From Xanthomarina sp. F2636L (GTDB lineage: Bacteria; Bacteroidota; Bacteroidia; Flavobacteriales; Flavobacteriaceae): 64,000 bases of DNA. This document shows, piece after piece, positions 53,201 to 62,674 of this stretch (the first letter of the stretch is position 1; each line of letters opens with the position of its first letter). The stretch is taken from assembly GCF_026410195.1 (NCBI RefSeq), contig NZ_JAPMLM010000069.1:124001-188000 (forward strand). Reading direction: 5' to 3'. The notes beneath the pieces are model-generated. The model had not been told where the DNA came from. It was given only the letters and a program-made list of their open reading frames with translations, and ran no database searches. Both the position numbers and the translations under genes were made by a program.

Positions 53201-54151
53201 ATGATGGATAAAAAATCTATGAACACAAAACCCTATTTATTTTTAGGCCTGCTATTTTTAGGCTTCGCTATGGTTTCTTGTAGTAGCGACGATGACAGCC
53301 CTATAACACCTCCGCCAATAATTGAGGTAAATGATTGCGAACCCTATACTGCAACACCAGCTTTTGGAACTATAAATAGCGAATGGACTGCGCCAAATGA
53401 AGAAGATAGATACGATGGTGTAATTACAATTCCATCAGACCCTGGAGGTGGATACGTACGCGTTTTATTAACTCAAGACCATCCTGATTTGAGACCTTGG
53501 TTGACCATATCTAACGATCTTGATGCAGGTGGCGCTATAGTTTCAGGATCTTCTGCAAACACGAATAATGAGTTAAATAGAGAAGCTTATTTTTCGGTTC
53601 ATCCCGGAACCACTTTTTCATTAGAAGTATTTCCGTTTTTTAATGCACCAGTAGACGACTATCCTGTATCTTATACCATTGAGTGGGAATTTTTTAGTCG
53701 TGTAGATTGTTTTGAAAGCAATGATACACAAGCAACTGCTAAAAAAATACTTTTTGACGAAACTATCGAGGCTTATGCCATAGCAGGACATATAGGTTAT
53801 GGTGTTGGTTCTTTTGACGAGCAAACATACGATTGGTATAAAGTTAATTTAACTGAGCCAGGTTTTATTGAGTCAGAGGTTTTAGACATGCCGAGTGATA
53901 TGACCATTCAGATGCGTTTATTTAAAACAGATGGCTCTACCGTATCTATCATTCATGAATGGTTAGATCCAGACTCTCCAAATTCCAATGGTAGACGTTC
54001 TCGAATAAAATCGAGTCAATCCTTAGCACCTGGAACATACTATATAGAGCTGCATCCAGACTTTGTTAAATCAAGAAAGTCTTCATTCGATACAGAACCC
54101 ATACCAGAACACTTTAATAAAACATATAAAATAAAAACAATCTCATATTAA
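53201..54151 (+). CDS. Lipoprotein with pre-peptidase-like beta domains
   Basis: A 316-residue lipoprotein: signal with lipobox (FLGFAMVSC, Cys26), then SSDDDSP, the acidic spacer that in Flavobacteriaceae marks surface-exposed lipoproteins. The body contains two beta-rich halves of the pre-peptidase C-terminal (PPC) type, for example CFESNDTQATAKKI and YDWYKVNLTEPGFIESEVLD followed by SLAPGTYYIEL. It has a strong terminator after it and lies between the sigma factor and the second CHAT gene. The start could be the Met at 53204 or 53219. Role unknown; perhaps a surface substrate or sensor of the CHAT locus. Confidence 0.75.
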   Translation: MMDKKSMNTKPYLFLGLLFLGFAMVSCSSDDDSPITPPPIIEVNDCEPYTATPAFGTINSEWTAPNEEDRYDGVITIPSDPGGGYVRVLLTQDHPDLRPWLTISNDLDAGGAIVSGSSANTNNELNREAYFSVHPGTTFSLEVFPFFNAPVDDYPVSYTIEWEFFSRVDCFESNDTQATAKKILFDETIEAYAIAGHIGYGVGSFDEQTYDWYKVNLTEPGFIESEVLDMPSDMTIQMRLFKTDGSTVSIIHEWLDPDSPNSNGRRSRIKSSQSLAPGTYYIELHPDFVKSRKSSFDTEPIPEHFNKTYKIKTISY

Positions 54152-54173
54152 TAGCAAATTATATTTGATTGAC

Positions 54174-54211
54174 GGAATAGCTCGGTTCTCTAGAGCTGTT
54201 CCTTTTTTTTG
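54174..54211 (+). terminator. Lipoprotein gene terminator
   Basis: GGAATAGCTC (54174-54183) pairs with GAGCTGTTCC (54193-54202), one G.U pair, followed by eight T. Confidence 0.85.
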
Positions 54212-54373
54212 TTTAAACATACATCATATAAGAGGCTATGGGAGAGGTGTTTAGGGTGTGTATTTGGAAAAGAACATTCAAAGAAATGAGAAAAAGTAGG
54301 AAAAAACAACGGTTTTTTCAGTAAAAGCTGTATATTAGGAGTTATTGCTAATCCCAAATTAGTCCTATAACTT

Positions 54374-57300
54374 ATGCGAAAATTGAGTATTCTACTCATC
54401 TGTTTTTGTAGCTTTCATTCGGTATTTAGTCAAGCCACCTGGCAATCCTATACTGAAAAAGCAGATTCTCTTCAACTTAAATTTAAATTTAAAGAGGCTA
54501 TAGAACCAAGAGAAAAAGCCATTGAATTTGCACAAACGCAACAAAAAGACACCTTGGCATTTCTAAATTTATTATTAGAAATGAGTAAAAACGAACTTGC
54601 AACTTCAAATGCAGAGCTCAAATCTGATGCCTATAAGAATCTTAAAAAACAAGTTTTAGAACTTGAAGCTTCTGGTGCAAAACCAGAAAGACTTTATCAA
54701 GCATATAGACGCATGTATATTTTTGCACATAACTACATGAGAAGTATGACCGATACTGACAAGTATGTAGCAAAATCTATAGAGCAACACTATAAATGTC
54801 AAGAAATAGACTCTATTGTTTTGATGAAAACCTTGCATACTTCTGGGGTTGTATCTCGTGTGGTTGGCAGACTTAATAAATCTGTAAGTGTTTTAAAACA
54901 GGCTGAAGCTTTGTACCCTCAAATAGAATTTGGAAATGCCAATAATATGGCAAGTATTTACTTGGATTTAGCTTTAGTTTATAGTTATGAGTTTTTAAAC
55001 ATTCCATCTAAACGCTTAGAATATCTTAAAAAGTCTGAAGCGATGTTTAAGAGTATAGAAGATCCTAATATGGATTACTTTATAGGGGTTTATACCAATC
55101 TTTCAGATTATGAGGAATTAGAGGGGAATTATAAAAAAGCTGAGAATTACTTAAAAAAAGCCATGCAGTTGTACAAAGACAATGCAGATTTGGCGCAGCA
55201 ATCTCGCAGAGGAAAAATTGGTTTTAAAAGAGATTTGCAATTTCGAGCTTCTTTAATAAAGATATATCGGGAAACAAATCAAGAAGATTTCATGTTAGCT
55301 CTTTTTGATGAGATGAAAACAATTAATTCTGAAAACACCTTAGACGATATAGAAACAGACTTTATTGCAACAGCCTATTTAAATGTGGCTTCATTTTACA
55401 GAACTAAAAACAATGATAAAGCTTTAGCCTACCTTAATAAAGGGTTGGAATTTCATAAAAAATTAAGTTTTAAGAATCTTGAAGATCAATTTATAATAGA
55501 AAAAATAAAAATCTATATTGATGAAAAACAAGATGCAGAAGCCGAAAAACTTTTAGCAAAAATTGAAACTCAAGATAATTTAGGACCATCTCTTGAAAAA
55601 GAAATTTTGGTTAGTCATATCGCATTAAGTTATAATAACAATAAAAAGAAAGTTTATACGGATATTAATAAGCTGCTTGAAGCATTTTCGGAAGACAATA
55701 AAGATTTCGATATAAAAACGATGACTTATCAAGATTTTACGCCAAGTCTGGTTTTAAATGATGTTAAATTCCTATTAGATATTATCGAAAACCAGGAAGC
55801 ATCCTCATTCAAAGATGATGGGTTAAAACACACAATATACCAAATTGCTTTAAAACAATTTGAGTCTAACTTTAATCATGAGTTTTTAAATGAAAAGCTA
55901 GAAAAAATATATGATAAAATAAGCGTTTACTTCTTCGACAAAGCTTCAAACAACCAACTTTCACAAGCGGAAGAAAGTTTGTTTTTAAATTTCACTGAAA
56001 CTATTGAAGCTAAATACTTATTAAATACATTTATCGCAAATAGATCTCAATCTAATAAAACGGAAACAGATAAGCTTATCCATGACGAGCAACGCATAAG
56101 ATCTAATATTACCTATTTGAAAAAGAAAAATATTCTAAAAAAGTCAGATAGTATTCAAAAACTTGTTTTCGAAGAAAATTTAAAATTAGAAGCTGTACAA
56201 AACCAAATAAAACAGCAAGATTTTTACATCTCTAAGGTTATAAACACATCACATTCTCGCAATCAAAAGGAACTAACTAATAATCGATATATTATTAAGT
56301 TTAGAATAGTAGATGAAGATATATTCAGAATTATCTATGATAATAATATTTTACAAATTACAAAACTAGGTAACTATGCCAGTTTAAAACCTCAAGTAAC
56401 CAATTTACTTTCAAAAGTTAAAGATATTCAAGCCCCGGTAGCAGATATTAAAAAACAATCAGAAGCTTTATATAATAGGTTACTTCAAGATGCTGAGGTG
56501 GGAAGTAAAAACAATATCTACATAATACCAGATGGTATTTTGCATTATTTACCTTTTGAGCTTTTAGTCTCAAACAACGACTACTTGTTAAATCAGACAA
56601 AAATAAGTTATGCTTCGGTATTGAGCTTTATAGATTCGCCCATAGAGGTTAAGAATAAAAATGATAAGATTGCATTATTTGCTCCTTCGTACAATTTATA
56701 TGCTCCAACAGAGACGCAATTAGCAGTAAGAGGGGAACCTTATTATTTAGCGGGCGCAATTAAAGAAGTGCAATCTATTTCAAAACTATTTGAAAATAGC
56801 GTTGTATATACTCATAATGAGGCGTCTAAAGCTGCTTTTCAAGAGCTATCTAACAATTACTCTATTTTACATTTGTCTATGCATTCTTTTTTAAATGACG
56901 AAGATTCTGAATTGAGTAGTTTAGTGTTTTCAGATACAGATAAAGACTACGAATTATATATTTCCGAATTATATGGCTTAAACCTAAATGCCAATATGGT
57001 TGTTTTAAGTGCTTGTAATACTGGTGTTGGCGAGTTAAAAACAGGAAAAGGCATTGTGTCGATGAATACAGCTTTTACGGCTGCCGGTGTGCCATCTGTT
57101 TTATCTAGTTTGTGGAGTGTGCCAGATAATGCGACTCAGCAAATTATGGTGTCATTCTATAAGCATCTAAAGGATGGAAATGATAAAGCAGAAGCCTTAA
57201 AAAAAGCAAAACAAGATTTTTTAAATACCTCTAAAGAGGTGATGTCTTTAAAGCATCCTTATTATTGGGCAGGATTTGTGGTTTCGGGTGATATTTCGCC

Positions 57301-57406
57301 AATTGTTGACCAGAAAGATCATACGGTTTGGTACGTGGTTAGTAGTATAGGCATACTCTTAATACTTGTGGTTTTATATAGAAAACGCAAAAAACTTGCT
57401 GCCTAA
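54374..57406 (+). CDS. TPR-CHAT (caspase-fold) protein 2
   Basis: A 1010-residue paralogue of the protein at 48718-51840 with the same layout: signal peptide (LSILLICFCSFHSVFSQ), TPR/helical repeats (about 20-480), a helical linker, and a C-terminal CHAT domain with His837 (ILHLSMHSFL) and Cys881 (VLSACNTGVGEL), then VLSSLWSVPD and YYWAGFVVSGD. A hydrophobic tail (VVSSIGILLILVVLY) follows, so it is probably membrane-anchored with the domains outside the cytoplasm. Both active-site residues are kept, so the two copies are likely functional rather than one being a relic. Confidence 0.88.
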   Translation: MRKLSILLICFCSFHSVFSQATWQSYTEKADSLQLKFKFKEAIEPREKAIEFAQTQQKDTLAFLNLLLEMSKNELATSNAELKSDAYKNLKKQVLELEASGAKPERLYQAYRRMYIFAHNYMRSMTDTDKYVAKSIEQHYKCQEIDSIVLMKTLHTSGVVSRVVGRLNKSVSVLKQAEALYPQIEFGNANNMASIYLDLALVYSYEFLNIPSKRLEYLKKSEAMFKSIEDPNMDYFIGVYTNLSDYEELEGNYKKAENYLKKAMQLYKDNADLAQQSRRGKIGFKRDLQFRASLIKIYRETNQEDFMLALFDEMKTINSENTLDDIETDFIATAYLNVASFYRTKNNDKALAYLNKGLEFHKKLSFKNLEDQFIIEKIKIYIDEKQDAEAEKLLAKIETQDNLGPSLEKEILVSHIALSYNNNKKKVYTDINKLLEAFSEDNKDFDIKTMTYQDFTPSLVLNDVKFLLDIIENQEASSFKDDGLKHTIYQIALKQFESNFNHEFLNEKLEKIYDKISVYFFDKASNNQLSQAEESLFLNFTETIEAKYLLNTFIANRSQSNKTETDKLIHDEQRIRSNITYLKKKNILKKSDSIQKLVFEENLKLEAVQNQIKQQDFYISKVINTSHSRNQKELTNNRYIIKFRIVDEDIFRIIYDNNILQITKLGNYASLKPQVTNLLSKVKDIQAPVADIKKQSEALYNRLLQDAEVGSKNNIYIIPDGILHYLPFELLVSNNDYLLNQTKISYASVLSFIDSPIEVKNKNDKIALFAPSYNLYAPTETQLAVRGEPYYLAGAIKEVQSISKLFENSVVYTHNEASKAAFQELSNNYSILHLSMHSFLNDEDSELSSLVFSDTDKDYELYISELYGLNLNANMVVLSACNTGVGELKTGKGIVSMNTAFTAAGVPSVLSSLWSVPDNATQQIMVSFYKHLKDGNDKAEALKKAKQDFLNTSKEVMSLKHPYYWAGFVVSGDISPIVDQKDHTVWYVVSSIGILLILVVLYRKRKKLAA

Positions 57407-57882
57407 GTTTTAATTTAATTGGTATTTTTATTTTCTTTACTCCTAATTGCATATAATTTTTCTTAATTCTAAGGCTGTAGTTTCTTTAAACTTGGTATTT
57501 GTATTGTTTATTTTATATGGAGTTTTCTGCACTTCTTCAGAAAATAGTTAAAAAGACTTTATTTCATTTTCTTTATTCATGTTGATATCCATATTTGTTT
57601 ATATGGTTTCATTATTCTGTGTATTTGGGTGTTTTTGTAAAATTAAACGCTTTGTCTTTATATATTGATTATCAACATCCAAGATGCTTTTTTCTTTAAA
57701 AAAACATTTTAAGTGACTAAAATGTAAAAAATATCCCACTTTATGTTAACCTTTTATCAATTATAACATTAAAAGGTGTCGCTGTCCAATTTTTTAAGCT
57801 TCCTACATGAGGGATCATGAATTGAAGTCTATAAAATAGAACGACAATTTTATAAAATATTAACCATTAAACTATCATCAGT
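57407..57882. other. Long intergenic region before the T9SS cargo gene
   Basis: About 476 bases, AT-rich and without a supportable reading frame or strong hairpin. It probably contains a long 5' leader and promoter for the next two genes, but I could not identify a good TAnnTTTG/TTG pair. No RNA gene recognised. Confidence 0.4.
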
Positions 57883-58365
57883 ATGAAAACACAAACAACA
57901 TTTATTTTATTATTTGGCTTTGTGCTTGGCACTTTTGCTCAAAATATAGACAAGCAAGTGGTGGCCAGTGCAGGTAGCACTAATAGTAACTCCAATTACC
58001 AGTTAACCAGTACAGTTGGCGAACCCGTTATTGGTTTAAAAGCGGCAACAGTTAATATTAACCAAGGGTTTTTGGCTGGAGTCAATAGTAATGCCACACT
58101 AACTGTAGAAGAGTTAATAGAAAGTAAAACTATTAAAATTTATCCCAATCCAGTTACAGATATTGTAAACATTAGCATACCGGATAATAATGAGAATGTT
58201 CGTGTTGTAATTTATAATGCCATAGGAAAACAGGTTGGGAAATATACTATTAATAAAGCTTTACAAAATTTAAATTTAAGTCACTTGTCCGGCGGAATGT
58301 ATTTGGTACAACTACACTTTACGGACACCACAAATTCAAAATCATTTAAAATCATAAAACAATAA
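57883..58365 (+). CDS. Small secreted protein with T9SS sorting domain
   Basis: A 160-residue exported protein: signal peptide (FILLFGFVLGTFAQ), a Gly/Asn/Ser-rich region starting QVVASAGSTNSNSNYQLTST with VGEPVIG and INQGFLAG motifs typical of small flavobacterial secreted proteins, and a type A Type IX C-terminal sorting domain (IKIYPNPVTDIVNIS; GGMYLVQLHF). No catalytic domain fits in the remaining ~75 residues. It is five bases ahead of the DUF1566-like gene, a repeated pairing in Flavobacteriaceae, so they probably form one unit. Confidence 0.85.
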   Translation: MKTQTTFILLFGFVLGTFAQNIDKQVVASAGSTNSNSNYQLTSTVGEPVIGLKAATVNINQGFLAGVNSNATLTVEELIESKTIKIYPNPVTDIVNISIPDNNENVRVVIYNAIGKQVGKYTINKALQNLNLSHLSGGMYLVQLHFTDTTNSKSFKIIKQ

Positions 58366-58369
58366 CATA

Positions 58370-59458
58370 ATGAGAACATTTTTACAAACTTTCGTATTCC
58401 TTTTGTGTGTTAGCTTAACAGGTTATGCACAAAACACACAACAAGATTTTATTAATTACCAAGGTGTTGCTAGCGATTCGTCTGGCGATCCTATAACAAA
58501 TTCAAATATAGCCATACAAATTGCTTTAAAATTTGGAAGTCCTACAGCTACAGCAAGCTATATAGAAAACCACAGTGTAGCAACAGATGCTAATGGTTTA
58601 TTTAATTTGCAAATAGGTAATGGTAGTGCCATTTCCGGAACATATAATACTTTAAATTGGGGTGAAGACGCCAATTATCTTACTGTTTCCTTAAACGGAA
58701 CTGAGGTAGGTACTACAGAAATGACGGCTGTTCCTTATGCTTTGTATGCAAAAAGAGCAGACGAAAGTCAAAATTTAGCAAATGTTATGGCCTTTGGAAA
58801 TTCTGCCAATGAACAAATTAAAGATGTGGTAAATCCAACGGATGATCAAGACGCAGCTACTAAAATTTATGTAGATGATGAAATTGCTTTAAATATAGCA
58901 AGTTTTGATGCAAGATTAACAGGTATCGAATCCGTATTGGCAGAATTAGACGCCAGAATATCGGCTATTGAACCTCCTGCTATAGGTCAATATAGAGAAG
59001 GTGGTATTGTGTTTTGGATAGACGCATCTGGACAGCATGGTTTAGTTTGTGCTGTTGAAGACCAAAGTGCTGGTATACAATGGTATAACGGTGCCGCTGT
59101 TACAACTGGGGCAACTAGCTATTTGGATGGAAGTTCTAATACAGACGCTATAATAGCAGTACAAGGGCCAGTAGAAACAGATTACGCAGCAGGTTTGGCT
59201 AGAGCCTACACAGGTGGTGGTTATAACGATTGGTTTTTACCTAGTCAATATCAAATGGAATATATGGATGATAATATGGCTATTATTAATTCTAAATCTT
59301 TACTTCATAATGGCACAGAGTTAGATACAACCAATGTATATTTCACCTCTAGAGAGACAGGTCCTGCACACGCAGCAGTTTGGAGTTTTGATGATAATAT
59401 TGCATACAACGGTGGTAAGGGCCAGTCTCGTAGGGTACGCGCCATTAGAGCATTTTAA
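58370..59458 (+). CDS. Exported protein with DUF1566/Lcl-like C-terminal domain
   Basis: A 362-residue protein with a signal peptide (FVFLLCVSLTGYAQ), an N-terminal beta region (INYQGVASDSSGDPITNSNI followed by AIQIALK), a short coiled-coil linker (about 178-205, LTGIESVLAELDARISAIE), and a C-terminal domain with GGIVFWIDASGQHGLVCAVE, GGYNDWFLPSQYQME and YFTSRE, the DUF1566/Lcl pattern known from surface proteins. It lacks its own T9SS domain, unlike its upstream partner. Probably a surface adhesion or fibre-like component; exact role unknown. Confidence 0.8.
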   Translation: MRTFLQTFVFLLCVSLTGYAQNTQQDFINYQGVASDSSGDPITNSNIAIQIALKFGSPTATASYIENHSVATDANGLFNLQIGNGSAISGTYNTLNWGEDANYLTVSLNGTEVGTTEMTAVPYALYAKRADESQNLANVMAFGNSANEQIKDVVNPTDDQDAATKIYVDDEIALNIASFDARLTGIESVLAELDARISAIEPPAIGQYREGGIVFWIDASGQHGLVCAVEDQSAGIQWYNGAAVTTGATSYLDGSSNTDAIIAVQGPVETDYAAGLARAYTGGGYNDWFLPSQYQMEYMDDNMAIINSKSLLHNGTELDTTNVYFTSRETGPAHAAVWSFDDNIAYNGGKGQSRRVRAIRAF

Positions 59459-59516
59459 AGTTCATAAAAAAAATGAAGTAAATTAAATAGCACTGTAACG
59501 GTCTATTAAATGTTTT

Positions 59517-59557
59517 ATAGAGCGCTCTGAAAAAACTCATAGCGCTCTATTTTTTTA
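59517..59557 (+). terminator. Terminator after the DUF1566-like gene
   Basis: ATAGAGCGCT (59517-59526) pairs perfectly with AGCGCTCTAT (59541-59550), followed by seven T. Confidence 0.9.
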
Positions 59558-59670
59558 TCTGAGAGATTGTAGTTTAGAGACTCAGAGTAAACAATTAATT
59601 TACTTAATACAAAAAAAGCAGGTGGTTTTTAAGTTTTAATCATCATTCTTTATTTTTTATAAAAAGTGTT

Positions 59671-61659
59671 TTAAGCTGTTTTTAAAACAACCGATTTTAT
59701 AGGAATATGAACCATAACTTTGGTTCCAGAAGCCTTCCCATTGGTATATAAATCTTTAATTTCTATTTTATAATCGTTTACAAAACCTTTAGAGAAATTG
59801 GCTAAACGTGCTTTGGTGATTTTTATTCCAACAGATTTTCGTTTTAACTTTTTCTTTTCTTTGATTTGTTGTGAAACAGATCTGCCAACTCCATCGTCTA
59901 TAATGTTTATGGAAACATAATCTGGAGTGTTTTGGTAGACTTCCATCAGGATATTTTTAGTTCCAGATTTAGAAGATAGTCCATGCCAAAGAGCATTTTC
60001 TAAAAAAGGTTGAAGGATTAAAGAGGGCACTTTAATAACAGATGTATTTACTGTATTGTCTATTTTAACTTGATAATTTATTTCGTTTGAAAAGCGCATA
60101 TTCTCTATATTCATATATAAAGACATGGTGTCTAATTCGTCTTGAAGAGAAATTTCTTTTTCGGTAGAAGCAATAAGTATTTTTCTAATAAGCTTAGAGA
60201 ATTTATTTAGATAATAAACAGCGTTTTCTTTTTCGTTGTTAATTATATAAAGTTTAATAGAGTTTAAAGAGTTGAAAATAAAATGAGGATTCATTTGGTT
60301 TCTTAACATCTCTTGCTCGAGAGTAACAATTTTTTTCTCGTTTTTTAATTGTCTTTGTCTTTGTAGAATTATAAAAAAACCAATGACTAAAAAAGCTCCT
60401 AGAAGGCTTAATAATAAAATTTTTCTGTTTTGAACTAACTTTAGTTTTACAATTTCGTTTTCGCTAGCAAGGGCTTTAATCTGGTTATTTTTCTTTTCAC
60501 TTTCATATTTTAAAATTAAATCGTTTACATATTGAAAGTTTTTTTCATTGGTAATAGATTTATCTAAATCAACAGATTGCTTATAATAAGTGAGAGACGT
60601 TTTATAATTACCTAATTCTTCCTCTAGTTGCGAAAGATGGTTGTAAGTTTCAGATTCCTGAGATTTTAAATTATATTTTTTTGCCATTCTTAAAGCTTCG
60701 TTTAAGTTGGCTTCAGAAGCTTTAAAGTTTTTAGTCTTTAAATAAATAAAACCTAAATTGGAGTATGACGTAGAAATATAATACTTGTCGTTAATTATTT
60801 TTGCTTTTTCTAGAGCGCTTTCAATAAAGGGTAAAGCAGTTTTATAATCCCCTTTTAAAATGTCCAGTTTACCTATACTATTATAACAAATAACACGCCC
60901 TATATCTGAATCTATTAGGTTATTATATTCTAATGATGTTTTATAATTTGCTAAAGCTTTATCTAGAAAGCCTTGTGCCTCTTGGGCATAACCAATATTA
61001 TGATAGTTAATAGCAAGACCTAAGTTGTTGTTTAACTCTTCTTCAATAAGTAAAGATTTATTAAACAAGCGCAAAGCCATGTCGTATTGCTTTAAGACTA
61101 AATAGATATTGCCCATACTGTTTTGAGAAATAGCAATACTGTGTTTAAGATCTTTAGAAGCCGGTTTTACAGTCTCGGCTAAATCCAGAGCTTCTTTATG
61201 GTAATCCAATGCTGTTCTAATTACATCTTGTCTTCTGTAAACAACACCTAGCATATTTAAACTAATAACTTGTAAATCTATGTTTTTTGATTTTTTGGCT
61301 TTTTCTAATGCTTGTTCATGAGTTTCAATAGCTTTTTCATAAAAAGATAGATTTCTATATGTTTCGCCAAGCATGTTTAAAGAATAACTTTCCCCTTCTA
61401 AAAATGCTATTTTTTTAGATTCCTTCATTAAAAATTGCATCTTTAGCGTGTCTTTTGAAAAATCTTTAAATACAGAATCTAAATAATGATAGTTCTTTGT
61501 TTTTTTTTCTAAAACGTTGCTTACAATTTTTTTATAGTTAATGTCAATATCATTTTGGGCATAATTTGTTGTAGAAACAGAAACTATTACCAAGAGAAAT
61601 AAAAAGGCTTTATAATGCGGTTTAAAATTTAAAACAAGACTGTTAAAGAGCCAATTCAT
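59671..61659 (-). CDS. TPR sensor histidine kinase (LytS/His_kinase family)
   Basis: A 662-residue sensor kinase. After a signal/anchor (AFLFLLVIVSVSTTNYAQ), a periplasmic TPR array (about 80-380, for example YNSIGKLDILKGDYKTALPF and YSNLGFIYLKTKNFKASEAN), a membrane helix (ILLLSLLGAFLVIGFFIIL) and the His_kinase catalytic part follow: QMNPHFIFNSLNSIKLYI with the phospho-acceptor His, and HATPase motifs LILQPFLENALWHGL and NIIDDGVGRSVS. It signals to the LytTR regulator four bases upstream on the same strand. The TPR array suggests that it senses a protein or peptide. Confidence 0.93.
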   Translation of the reverse strand: MNWLFNSLVLNFKPHYKAFLFLLVIVSVSTTNYAQNDIDINYKKIVSNVLEKKTKNYHYLDSVFKDFSKDTLKMQFLMKESKKIAFLEGESYSLNMLGETYRNLSFYEKAIETHEQALEKAKKSKNIDLQVISLNMLGVVYRRQDVIRTALDYHKEALDLAETVKPASKDLKHSIAISQNSMGNIYLVLKQYDMALRLFNKSLLIEEELNNNLGLAINYHNIGYAQEAQGFLDKALANYKTSLEYNNLIDSDIGRVICYNSIGKLDILKGDYKTALPFIESALEKAKIINDKYYISTSYSNLGFIYLKTKNFKASEANLNEALRMAKKYNLKSQESETYNHLSQLEEELGNYKTSLTYYKQSVDLDKSITNEKNFQYVNDLILKYESEKKNNQIKALASENEIVKLKLVQNRKILLLSLLGAFLVIGFFIILQRQRQLKNEKKIVTLEQEMLRNQMNPHFIFNSLNSIKLYIINNEKENAVYYLNKFSKLIRKILIASTEKEISLQDELDTMSLYMNIENMRFSNEINYQVKIDNTVNTSVIKVPSLILQPFLENALWHGLSSKSGTKNILMEVYQNTPDYVSINIIDDGVGRSVSQQIKEKKKLKRKSVGIKITKARLANFSKGFVNDYKIEIKDLYTNGKASGTKVMVHIPIKSVVLKTA

Positions 61660-61662
61660 ATG

Positions 61663-62397
61663 TTATAATTTATTTAGAAAGTCTGATTTTCTTTGTCTGG
61701 CAACTGGAATTTTCTCGTCCGTATCCATAACCACATAAGCTTCGTTTTTTACAAACTCTTTAATTTTATTCAGGTTTATGATGTATGAATTATGAATTCT
61801 AAAAAAATAATTTTCTGGTAAGATAGCATCAATTTCTTTGATTTTTTTAGTAACAACCATTTTTTGATTGTTAATCATAAAAAAGGTGCTGTAGTTTCCG
61901 TCGGATTCTACATATAAAATATCGTCAATATTTAAAAACACGAGTTTTCCATCGGTATTTAAGATTATTTTTTGATGCTTTAAGTTGGCATTAAAATTTA
62001 AAAGCACTTCCTCTACTTTAGCAATAGATAAGTTGCTGGTATAAAACTTTTTAATTTTAGCAATAGTCTCTTTTAAATCGTCGGAATCTATAGGTTTTAA
62101 CAAATAATCAATGGCTTCGTTTTTTAGAGCCTTTAGGGCATATTCATTATATGCAGTGGTAATAATAACGGCATAATCTTTATGATTAATACCATCTAAA
62201 AACTGAAACCCATCCATGGTAGGCATGTTTATATCCAAAAACAAACAATCTGGGGTGTACGTTTTTAAATAAGTAATAGCTTTCTCAGGACTTGTAAAAG
62301 TCTCAACAATCTCAATTTCATTGCTAAAATTTTCTAATTCCCAAGTTAAGCTTTTAATAGCTTTTGGCTCGTCGTCAACAATTACTGCTTTTATCAT
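61663..62397 (-). CDS. LytTR-family response regulator
   Basis: A 244-residue two-domain regulator: receiver (VIVDDEPKAIKSL; phospho-acceptor Asp in CLFLDINMPTMDG; TTAYNEYALKAL; DYLLKPID) and a C-terminal LytTR DNA-binding domain (DILYVESDGNYSTFFMINNQ; FRIHNSYIINLNKIKEFV). It is translated just before the kinase gene (4-base gap) and should receive phosphate from it. The TAnnTTTG element lies directly before its ATG, and a pair of direct repeats of LytTR-site type lies 115-150 bases upstream, suggesting autoregulation. Confidence 0.95.
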   Translation of the reverse strand: MIKAVIVDDEPKAIKSLTWELENFSNEIEIVETFTSPEKAITYLKTYTPDCLFLDINMPTMDGFQFLDGINHKDYAVIITTAYNEYALKALKNEAIDYLLKPIDSDDLKETIAKIKKFYTSNLSIAKVEEVLLNFNANLKHQKIILNTDGKLVFLNIDDILYVESDGNYSTFFMINNQKMVVTKKIKEIDAILPENYFFRIHNSYIINLNKIKEFVKNEAYVVMDTDEKIPVARQRKSDFLNKL

Positions 62398-62402
62398 ATA
62401 TT

Positions 62403-62410
62403 CAAATATA
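62403..62410 (-). promoter_or_regulatory. Candidate -7 element at the LytTR regulator start
   Basis: Minus-strand TATATTTG ends 5 bases before the ATG (62397), so the transcript would be leaderless. No -33 box is seen; an activator-dependent promoter is possible. Confidence 0.35.
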
Positions 62411-62511
62411 ATAATATATTGTATGGTTTATTATCATAGATGTATGATTGGTGCTAATTTCTGTATAATAGGTTATAATTTTCACATATTTTGTACAATA
62501 AGTACATAAAA

Positions 62512-62546
62512 CTACCAACTATACAGTTTTTTCTACCAACTATACA
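62512..62546 (-). promoter_or_regulatory. Direct repeat pair, candidate LytTR binding sites
   Basis: CTACCAACTATACA occurs identically at 62512-62525 and 62533-62546, 21 bases apart (two helical turns). On the minus strand this reads TGTATAGTTGGTAG and contains ATAGTTGGT, one mismatch from the 9-bp LytTR consensus [TA][AC][CA]GTTN[AG][TG], at the usual 21-22-base repeat distance. It lies 115-150 bases upstream of the LytTR gene. Confidence 0.6.
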
Positions 62547-62644
62547 ATATCTAGTTTATGAGCTATTTTTTTTCTGATATTTGTCTTGCTATTAATTAAG
62601 GGATTAGCATTTCATTTTATAGATGGTTGCTATTAATCAATTTT

Positions 62645-62674
62645 AAAAAACCAGTGAAAGCTGGTTTTTTTTTA
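62645..62674 (+). terminator. Orphan terminator-like hairpin
   Basis: AAAAAACCAG (62645-62654) pairs with CTGGTTTTTT (62661-62670) with extra T downstream. No coding gene on the plus strand ends here; a small RNA or read-through from elsewhere is possible. Confidence 0.6.
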
